Positions 1-5,496 of a stretch of DNA of 8,667 nt are shown one piece after another. The DNA lies in assembly GCA_900313475.1 (NCBI GenBank), contig OMRJ01000051.1:1-8667 (forward strand), in the 5' to 3' direction. Every line of letters starts with the position of its first letter. Position 1 is the first letter of the stretch. The position numbers and the translations under genes were made by a program. This DNA is from an uncultured Eubacteriales bacterium. Its GTDB lineage: Bacteria; Bacillota; Clostridia; Oscillospirales; Acutalibacteraceae. The notes beneath the pieces are model-generated. The model did no database searches, was not told the origin of the DNA, and worked only from the letters and a program-made list of their open reading frames with translations.

Positions 1-3000
1 ACTGCCATGTGCCGCCGGCATTGTAGCCGGAAAGGTCGATATCGGCAAGCGTTTGAGTTCTGCGATAGAACACCGCGCCGAGCGACGGAACCGAAACGGA
101 GGGTACCGCCTTTGTAATTTCGACCGTAAGGTAATCACCCGTGCTGTAAAGAAGCTTTTCGAGCACATAGTTGTCACGCTTGCCGCCGGAAAGAAGTGCG
201 GGAACGGTCGATGTATTGATGTCGTTAACAAGCTGAATGCCCGCGTTTCTGCTGCCGAGAGAACCTGTTGTGTTAACAATGCTCAAATCGTCGGCAAGGA
301 GCTTGCCTTCGGTTATATCAAACTTGACCGCAACCGTGCCGTTATCGGGATCGTAAGGTCTGCCTATAGCCGTGGCAACAACGGTGATGGGACGCTTTTC
401 GACCGTGAGGATACCCTCCGGGTTATCGGTCGCGCCGAACACGTAGCTGTATTCATAGTTGGAGAGCACCGAAAGAGTGCTGTCGGTAAGAGTTGCTCTG
501 ATAGGATATGTGCCTGCTGGAGTTTCGCCCGCTTTATACGGATACCAGCTTCCGTTGCGAAGCACCGTGTACGAGAGCACGGCTTCGATCTGAGCCTTTA
601 CGTCGTCGTTGTTGTCATTCGCGACAAGTCCTTCAAAGTATGACGAGAACGCTTTCTTAAAGCTGCTTTCGCCGTAAACGACCGTCGCTGCAACGGGTCT
701 TATGTTGAGCTGTGCCTTTGCCACGGTGTAGGATACCGTGAAAACTGTCTGCTTATAGTTACCCTTTGAATCGGTGGGAGTCCATATAATATCAACGCTT
801 CCGTTGCCCGCATTCTTATAGCCCGAACCGTCGACGGAATTTTTGAAGGAAAATGTACCGGCGGGTTTTTCGCCGTTAACTCCGTCGGCTGCAAAGCCGG
901 AAAGCTTCAGCGCTTCACTCAATTTTTCGCCGTAGGTAAGGCTTACGGATACAGGCAGCGTACCCCTTGAAACCTCCGAGGGGGTAATGTCAAGACTGAA
1001 CGTGTAGGAATATGCTTCTCTGTTTTTGTAAAGCTTATCGTTTTTGTTATACACCGTGTTGTCGTCAAACACCGCCGTAACGCTGTAAGAGCCGACACTC
1101 ACGGGAAGACTGCCGCTGCCGGACACCTGTGCGCCCGCTGCCGTCGTACCCGTCCACTCATAGTTTACGGGAATAAGCTCGGCGCCGGTCTTGTCAAGAT
1201 CGTAATCCGCCGTGCAGTCGGTCTGATCCTTCTCATTTCTGATTGACGCGCCGAGAACGCTCGCAAGGATAGGCTTGCCCGTGTATACGGCGGTATTGGA
1301 GGTCAGAGACATGGATATGGTTGCGGGAATCTTCTTTACATAGTCGACATAAATGTACACCGGCGTTGTCGCGCCGTCACCGACCGTAATGTTTGTATCT
1401 GTCTCAAACGATTTCATTGTTCTGCCGATCTTTGAGAAATCCTTATCGGAGAACCATGCGCCGGTGGTGGGTATTTCATAGTTTATACTCTTAAGCTGCC
1501 AGAAATTGCTGTTATAGGGTTCGCCGCCCGATGAATATTTTATTCCGCTTTCCGGATCCTTTGTGTAGTTTGTTGCCGACGCAAGTCCGGTAAACTGTGC
1601 CTTTGTCTTAACGACATCGGATTCGTCGTTAAGAGGAGCGAATGAGTAGCCCGCTGTGCCGTCGGTGGTGGTTATCGCTTCATAAAGAGCCGACCTCTGA
1701 CTGTCGATCCAATATCTGTATATGATATGAACACGGTATGAGCCGGAGGGAGCGCCCTTTTCTATTGCTGTAGGGTGGGAATCGGGATTTGATGACATCG
1801 AGGTATTGTAAACGTTGCCCGCTTCATCTTTATACTGACCTGCTGAAACCGCAGCGGAAAGATATGCCGGAAAATTGCTGTCCTCGACCGCACGGTTGTA
1901 GAGGTTGTTTGTTACGGAGCTGAAAACATCGGAGGGCGACCACGGCAAACGGGCAGATGTCAAGACCGTACCCTCGCTGTAGTTTTTATTTTTCACCTTA
2001 TTATAAGAGAATGTATTTTTGGAAGCAGCATTTATCGTGCCGTCGCACAGCGTGGGTGTGGCACCGGTGCCGTAGAAAATGCCGCACTGATATATATAAG
2101 CGGTACCCTTTTCAAGACCGTTGTGGTCTGACGAAACATCCGTAATGAAATTAAACGTACCGCCGTCAACATCTATGTTTCCGTTTGAGCATATGCCGAT
2201 TGCAAAAGCGGTAACTTTACCTTCTTTGTTTGAAATGGAACCGGACTCCGAGTTTCTGAGCAGTGCCGTCACCGTAAAAACGGATGCGCTTTTAACCCTG
2301 ACATTTCCGCCGTAAATGCCGTAGGCATACGCACGCGATTCGGCAGTATGCTTGTTGTCGTTTAACGACCTCGCATCGGAATAAGCGGTTATAACAGCAT
2401 TGTAAACGTCGACCGAAGCTGCGGTTGACACGTTATATACGGCAGCCACCGCGGATGTTGCGGTCGCGTCATCCGGCCAACCGGTGCTGACGTCCTTGTA
2501 GCCAAGTTCCGACTTGACGAAAACCGTAACGTTTTTATTAAGCGTAAGCGCTCCCTCGTTTGAAATCGCTTCCAGACGAACAAATGCGGTTTCACGGTCA
2601 TTGGAGGATGACATTCCGGTTCGGTTGTTAAAAACATAGATTGATGAAGCATCATCACTCGCGCTTGCGCGGTTGGGACTGGACACGGTGCCCGAATATA
2701 CGTTCAGCGTACCTTTATTGACAACGGCACGTAAACCCGTTAATTTCCAAAAGCCGCTCTCACCCTTGCCGTTACGGCTGAAATAAATCCGCTTGCCGTT
2801 CATGTAAAGGTTTACGGTAATACCCTTCGGAATAACAATTCCGTCAATCGTACCCGTGGTAAGCTGATCGCCGATGCTGCTGTCATCGACGTTTATATCG
2901 TTCTGCAGCGTGAGATCGACAACTGTCCCCTGCGCGTAGCCGGCAAGGGCGGAGTTGATGTCCGTCTTATTTGAACCCGTAAGCTGCACATTCGCCGCGC

Positions 3001-3127
3001 TTGCGACGGGCATGCTGCCGGGAGCAAGGAACGGAACCGCGGTAAGAGCAAGACATACCGCCGTTACGGCGATAAATATTCTTGCGAAAACGCGGGACTT
3101 CACTCTTGTTCCTGAATTATTACCCAC
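1..3127 (-). CDS. Large secreted surface protein with Ig-like MBG/YDG-type modules (C-terminus outside the window)
   Basis: The reverse strand is open for 1042 codons and runs off the left edge. The GTG start is fixed by an AAGGAGG site 7 bases upstream and by an in-frame TAA that overlaps that site. Residues 1-44 form a signal peptide: basic start (R8, K10, R12, R16), hydrophobic core about 17-35, likely cleavage after A-S-A at 44. Residues 45 to about 420 are rich in Asn, Gly, Thr and Ser, with recurring short strands such as GTLNVYSGTV and GNIDVDGGTF, as in solenoid or beta-helix adhesins. Residues 420-598 are unassigned and include an aromatic stretch (YRVHIIYRYW). Ig-like modules follow at about 598-710, 714-804, 804-909 and 909-1000. 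The second has a TYGEKL start and a TPTDSKGNY end; the last begins RPYDPDNGT and resembles a YDG domain. A further module starts near 1000. Only a few cysteines are present. The protein is probably cell-wall attached or secreted, but any LPXTG or SLH anchor would lie outside the window. Ligand and function are not recognisable. Confidence 0.85.
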   Translation of the reverse strand, partial: MGNNSGTRVKSRVFARIFIAVTAVCLALTAVPFLAPGSMPVASAANVQLTGSNKTDINSALAGYAQGTVVDLTLQNDINVDDSSIGDQLTTGTIDGIVIPKGITVNLYMNGKRIYFSRNGKGESGFWKLTGLRAVVNKGTLNVYSGTVSSPNRASASDDASSIYVFNNRTGMSSSNDRETAFVRLEAISNEGALTLNKNVTVFVKSELGYKDVSTGWPDDATATSAVAAVYNVSTAASVDVYNAVITAYSDARSLNDNKHTAESRAYAYGIYGGNVRVKSASVFTVTALLRNSESGSISNKEGKVTAFAIGICSNGNIDVDGGTFNFITDVSSDHNGLEKGTAYIYQCGIFYGTGATPTLCDGTINAASKNTFSYNKVKNKNYSEGTVLTSARLPWSPSDVFSSVTNNLYNRAVEDSNFPAYLSAAVSAGQYKDEAGNVYNTSMSSNPDSHPTAIEKGAPSGSYRVHIIYRYWIDSQRSALYEAITTTDGTAGYSFAPLNDESDVVKTKAQFTGLASATNYTKDPESGIKYSSGGEPYNSNFWQLKSINYEIPTTGAWFSDKDFSKIGRTMKSFETDTNITVGDGATTPVYIYVDYVKKIPATISMSLTSNTAVYTGKPILASVLGASIRNEKDQTDCTADYDLDKTGAELIPVNYEWTGTTAAGAQVSGSGSLPVSVGSYSVTAVFDDNTVYNKNDKLYKNREAYSYTFSLDITPSEVSRGTLPVSVSLTYGEKLSEALKLSGFAADGVNGEKPAGTFSFKNSVDGSGYKNAGNGSVDIIWTPTDSKGNYKQTVFTVSYTVAKAQLNIRPVAATVVYGESSFKKAFSSYFEGLVANDNNDDVKAQIEAVLSYTVLRNGSWYPYKAGETPAGTYPIRATLTDSTLSVLSNYEYSYVFGATDNPEGILTVEKRPITVVATAIGRPYDPDNGTVAVKFDITEGKLLADDLSIVNTTGSLGSRNAGIQLVNDINTSTVPALLSGGKRDNYVLEKLLYSTGDYLTVEITKAVPSVSVPSLGAVFYRRTQTLADIDLSGYNAGGTWQ

Positions 3128-3134
3128 AATAATT

Positions 3135-3141
3135 CCTCCTT
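3135..3141 (-). promoter_or_regulatory. Shine-Dalgarno site of the surface protein gene
   Basis: The reverse strand reads AAGGAGG followed by 7 bases and then GTG. This is a full match to the anti-SD complement with optimal spacing. It decides the GTG start at 3127, since an in-frame TAA lies at the upstream end of the site and rules out any earlier start. Confidence 0.9.
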
Positions 3142-3143
3142 AA

Positions 3144-3193
3144 GACAAGCCGTAATTTTGGATAGTTTACCGAAAAGGTCTATCGCGGCTGTC
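3144..3193 (-). promoter_or_regulatory. Possible structured 5' leader of the surface protein mRNA
   Basis: In the reverse-strand transcript GAC-AGCCG (3193-3186) can pair with CGGCU-U-GUC (3152-3144), leaving one bulged base. Inside it GAUAG (3184-3180) pairs with CUAUC (3165-3161), and ACC pairs with GGU around a UUUUC loop. The fold ends 2 bases before the Shine-Dalgarno site, so it could influence ribosome access. No known riboswitch class is recognised. The pairing was found by eye and no folding energy was calculated. Confidence 0.4.
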
Positions 3194-3209
3194 CCATTTA
3201 TACACAATT

Positions 3210-3238
3210 ATTATAAATATTTTCAGGTCAAGTGTCAA
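3210..3238 (-). promoter_or_regulatory. Consensus sigma-A promoter of the surface protein gene
   Basis: On the reverse strand a perfect -35 box TTGACA (3238-3233) is followed, after exactly 17 bases, by a perfect -10 box TATAAT (3215-3210). Transcription would start near 3203, giving a leader of about 75 bases before the GTG. A perfect match in both boxes with ideal spacing suggests strong basal transcription, or a promoter held down by a repressor. Confidence 0.88.
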
Positions 3239-3291
3239 GCAATAGACAAATGTTCCTTGCAAAAAATAAAAATTCTTGATTTTACACAAAA

Positions 3292-3303
3292 AGAACATGT
3301 TCT
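3292..3303. repeat. Perfect 12-bp palindrome, candidate operator
   Basis: AGAACATGTTCT is its own reverse complement and lies between the two divergent promoters, 46 bases upstream of the glmU -35 box and 53 bases upstream of the reverse -35 box. It resembles the Firmicutes LexA box (GAAC-N4-GTTC), but the half-sites are separated by 2 bases instead of 4, so it should not be called an SOS box. A related half-site, ATGTTC, recurs at 3250-3255. The binding protein is unknown. Confidence 0.4.
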
Positions 3304-3349
3304 ATTTATAAATATTACACATATATATTGCCGTCATAACAAGTTTTGC

Positions 3350-3378
3350 TTGAAGTCGGACAGATAAAGTGGTATAGT
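3350..3378 (+). promoter_or_regulatory. Extended -10 promoter of the glmU-pth-mfd operon
   Basis: TTGAAG (3350-3355) is followed by 17 bases and TATAGT (3373-3378). A TG dinucleotide one base upstream of the -10 box (3370-3371) makes it an extended -10 promoter. Transcription would start around 3385, leaving a leader of about 94 bases before the glmU GTG. Confidence 0.75.
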
Positions 3379-3396
3379 ATTTTTGTATGCGCATTC

Positions 3397-3410
3397 CTGC
3401 CGTAAGGCGG
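3397..3410 (+). promoter_or_regulatory. Small hairpin with GUAA tetraloop at the start of the glmU leader
   Basis: CUGCC, GUAA, GGCGG forms a 5-bp stem (one G-U pair) closed by a GNRA tetraloop, about 12 bases after the predicted transcription start. It could stabilise the 5' end of the mRNA. There is no U-run after it, so it is not a terminator, and the stem is short enough to be chance. Confidence 0.3.
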
Positions 3411-3455
3411 TATCGGGCGCAGATCAAAACAAAAAGAACGCAATAAAAATAAAAT

Positions 3456-3482
3456 ATGAGTTTTCGGGAGGTTTTTTGGTGA
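3456..3482 (+). other. Possible 8-codon leader ORF overlapping the glmU start
   Basis: ATG at 3456 opens the frame MSFREVFW and closes at TGA 3480-3482. That stop overlaps the glmU GTG start in the arrangement GTGA, which is typical of translational coupling. The glmU Shine-Dalgarno site lies inside this frame. No good ribosome binding site precedes its ATG (only a weak A-rich AGAACG about 15 bases upstream), so translation is doubtful. Confidence 0.15.
3466..3471 (+). promoter_or_regulatory. Shine-Dalgarno site of glmU
   Basis: GGGAGG is followed by 7 bases and GTG at 3479. This selects the GTG over the in-frame TTG at 3476, which is only 4 bases away, and over the ATG at 3383, which lies at the predicted transcription start and has no ribosome binding site. 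Confidence 0.8.
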
Positions 3483-4864
3483 AAAACTGCGCAATAATCC
3501 TCGCAGGCGGCGAGGGCACGAGAATGAAATCTTCGAAGCCGAAGGCAATGGCTGAAATTCTGTTCAGACCCATGATAGACAGGGTCATGGACGCTGCTCT
3601 CGGCGCGGGCGTTGAAGACATATGTGTTGTAACGGGCTACAGAGCGGATATATTGGATGAGCACCTGAAAGGTCGCGCTGAAACCGTGCATCAGGCAGAG
3701 CGTCTCGGTACGGGGCATGCCGTAATGCAGGCTGCGGATTTCATAAAGGAGCACAGCGGAGTTAATGTGCTGATACTCAACGGCGACGCACCGTTTATCG
3801 ATTCAAAAACGATAGCCGACGCACTTGAATACCACACTGCAAACAGGTTCGTTCAAACAGTCATTTCCGCAAAAATAGACAATCCGTTCGGCTACGGCAG
3901 GATTGTCCGTGACAAAAACGAGAGCTTCAAGGCGATTGTCGAGGAGGCGTCCGCGGACTGCAAGACAAAAAAGATAAAAGAAATAAATTCCGGCGCCATG
4001 TGGTTTGACTGCGACACGCTGACCGAGCTTTTGGGACTTCTCACGAACGACAATTCCAAAGGTGAATATTACATCACCGACACCGTGAGCATCGCTCTCG
4101 GGAAAGGACTGAAAGTGGGAGCCTTCGCCGCCGACAATGCGGATGCAGTGCTCGGCGCAAACACCAGGATACAGCTCGCGGAGCTAAACGAGCTGCTGCG
4201 CAAAAAGGTCATGACCGAACTGATGACGGAAGGTGTGTCCGTTCCGTGCTCCGACGGCGTCATGATAGACGACGATGCCGAAATAGGTGCGGACACCGTG
4301 ATACTGCCCGGCACAATAATAAAGCACGGCTGCAAAATAGGCAAAAACTGCGTAATAGGTCCGAATACCGTGCTGTTTGACACGACAGTCGGCGACAACT
4401 GCACACTCAACAGCGTTCAGGCGGAATCCGCAGTCATTCACGACAATGCGTCAATAGGACCGTTTGCACATCTTCGTCCGGGCGCGGAAATAGGCGAAAG
4501 CTCGCATTGCGGGAACTTCACCGAGGTTAAGAATTCAAAAATCGGTCATCACACAAGTGTGTCACATCTGACATACGTCGGAGATTCGGACGTCGGAAAC
4601 GGCGTAAACTTCGGATGCGGCTGCGTAACCGTCAATTTCAACGGAAAAAACAAAAACCGCTGTGTTATCGGCGACGACGCTTTTATAGGCTGCAACACAA
4701 ATCTGATAGCCCCCGTAACGGTCGGCGACAGGGCATTCACCGCCGCCGGAAGCACTGTAACGGACGATGTACCCGCAGATGCGCTTGCAATAGCACGAGA
4801 ACGTCAGACAAACAAAGAGGGCTGGGTAACAGATAAAAAGCCCTACAGACCGAAAAAGTATTAA
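3479..4864 (+). CDS. glmU: Bifunctional UDP-GlcNAc pyrophosphorylase / glucosamine-1-phosphate N-acetyltransferase
   Basis: This cytosolic enzyme acetylates glucosamine-1-phosphate with acetyl-CoA and then joins it to UTP, giving UDP-GlcNAc for peptidoglycan. At 461 residues it has the usual length. The N-terminal uridyltransferase domain (1 to about 230) shows LAGGEGTRM (8-16), R15 and K22, LNGDAP with the metal-binding D103, NPFGYGRI, EINSG, GEYYITD and N228. The C-terminal left-handed beta-helix (about 250-450) shows LRPG with R333, EVKNS with K351, catalytic H363 and Y366 in HLTYVGD, and N386 and K392; in this domain the numbering coincides with the E. coli enzyme as I recall it. Two positions differ from common family motifs: Phe 387 instead of Tyr, and Ser 360 where Lys is frequent. 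It is the first gene of the operon, followed after 10 bases by pth. A 493-residue version starting at ATG 3383 is unlikely. Confidence 0.97.
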   Translation: MKNCAIILAGGEGTRMKSSKPKAMAEILFRPMIDRVMDAALGAGVEDICVVTGYRADILDEHLKGRAETVHQAERLGTGHAVMQAADFIKEHSGVNVLILNGDAPFIDSKTIADALEYHTANRFVQTVISAKIDNPFGYGRIVRDKNESFKAIVEEASADCKTKKIKEINSGAMWFDCDTLTELLGLLTNDNSKGEYYITDTVSIALGKGLKVGAFAADNADAVLGANTRIQLAELNELLRKKVMTELMTEGVSVPCSDGVMIDDDAEIGADTVILPGTIIKHGCKIGKNCVIGPNTVLFDTTVGDNCTLNSVQAESAVIHDNASIGPFAHLRPGAEIGESSHCGNFTEVKNSKIGHHTSVSHLTYVGDSDVGNGVNFGCGCVTVNFNGKNKNRCVIGDDAFIGCNTNLIAPVTVGDRAFTAAGSTVTDDVPADALAIARERQTNKEGWVTDKKPYRPKKY

Positions 4865-4874
4865 GGACAAAAAA

Positions 4875-5492
4875 ATGGCATTTTTCAAAAAGAAGGTTCC
4901 CGTTTTCTCCTCTCCGGTCGGGAAACCCGAATTTATCATAGCGGGCTTGGGAAATCCCGGAAAGGAATATGAATACTCTCGCCACAATGCGGGTTTTCTG
5001 TGCATCGACATGCTCTGCAACGAGTATTCTTTTTCGGTCGACAGACTCAAATACAGGGCGCTTACGGGCGCCGTAAGCATTGAAGGTCATAACTGTCTTG
5101 TCATGAAGCCGCAGACATATATGAATAACTCCGGAGAAGCGATTAAAGAGGCGGCGGATTTCTATAAAATACCGCCCGAAAAGGTCATAGTAATATTTGA
5201 TGACATTTCGCTTCCCACGGGAATGCTCCGTATACGGCTCAAAGGCTCGGCAGGCGGTCACAACGGGATAAAGAGCATCATTTGGCATCTTAATTCCGAT
5301 AATTTCCCGCGTCTGAAAATAGGCGTCGGCAACAGAAAAGATCCCGATTCCGATCTCAAGGACTATGTTCTCGGCAAATTTTCGAAAGAGGATGTCGAGA
5401 CAATAAAAGAAACAATGAAACGCGCCGTAAAAGCGGTCGCACTCATGGTGCAGGGCGACAGCGCAGGCGCGATGAATAAATATAACGGTTAA
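4875..5492 (+). CDS. pth: Peptidyl-tRNA hydrolase
   Basis: Pth cleaves the ester bond of peptidyl-tRNAs that drop off ribosomes, recycling tRNA in the cytoplasm. The 205-residue product carries the family signatures in order: GLGNPG (24-29) with N27, RHNAG (36-40) with the catalytic H37, KPQTYMNNSG with N84, DD at 109-110 with the catalytic Asp in VIFDDI, and the GGHNG box with N130. The fold proper starts near residue 19. The preceding stretch (MAFFKKKVPVF onward) is a basic, hydrophobic extension that many Pth proteins lack, which explains a length slightly above the usual 185-195. No good internal start replaces the ATG, which has a weak AAGGA site overlapping the glmU stop codon. The 10-base gap to glmU and 4-base gap to mfd indicate one operon. 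Confidence 0.97.
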   Translation: MAFFKKKVPVFSSPVGKPEFIIAGLGNPGKEYEYSRHNAGFLCIDMLCNEYSFSVDRLKYRALTGAVSIEGHNCLVMKPQTYMNNSGEAIKEAADFYKIPPEKVIVIFDDISLPTGMLRIRLKGSAGGHNGIKSIIWHLNSDNFPRLKIGVGNRKDPDSDLKDYVLGKFSKEDVETIKETMKRAVKAVALMVQGDSAGAMNKYNG

Positions 5493-5496
5493 AAAT

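Larger units (their letters stand above)
3128..3478. other. Divergent intergenic control region
   Basis: These 351 AT-rich bases separate the starts of two genes pointing away from each other. They contain one promoter for each direction, a leader on each side, and a perfect palindrome roughly midway between the promoters. I see no convincing protein-coding gene, tRNA or terminator. An 11-base direct repeat, TTATAAATATT, occurs at 3211-3221 (overlapping the reverse-strand -10 box) and at 3306-3316. In DNA this AT-rich it may be chance. Confidence 0.8.

Noticed and set aside
53..643. Open frame of 196 codons on the forward strand
   Set aside because: It is antisense to the Ig-like modules of the surface protein. 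The reverse frame is open for over 1000 codons with a signal peptide and domain pattern, so this is a shadow.
3183..3197. Five-codon ATG frame at the start of the surface gene leader (reverse strand)
   Set aside because: It begins only about 6 bases after the predicted transcription start, has no ribosome site and ends after MGQPR. It is most likely chance.
3292..3303. LexA (SOS) box linked to mfd
   Set aside because: The half-sites GAAC and GTTC are separated by 2 bases, whereas the Firmicutes LexA box needs 4. The palindrome is also over 2 kb from mfd.
3383..3478. Upstream ATG giving GlmU 32 extra residues
   Set aside because: The ATG is at the predicted transcription start, has no ribosome binding site, and the extra residues do not fit the family. 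The GTG at 3479 gives a normal N-terminus just before LAGGEGTRM.
3385..3478. glmS-type ribozyme or known riboswitch in the glmU leader
   Set aside because: The leader is only about 94 bases and A-rich, and lacks the conserved cores of the glmS ribozyme and the common riboswitch classes.
4562..5288. Two overlapping reverse-strand frames (172 and 183 codons) spanning the glmU-pth junction
   Set aside because: Both are antisense to well-identified genes and show no recognisable protein features.
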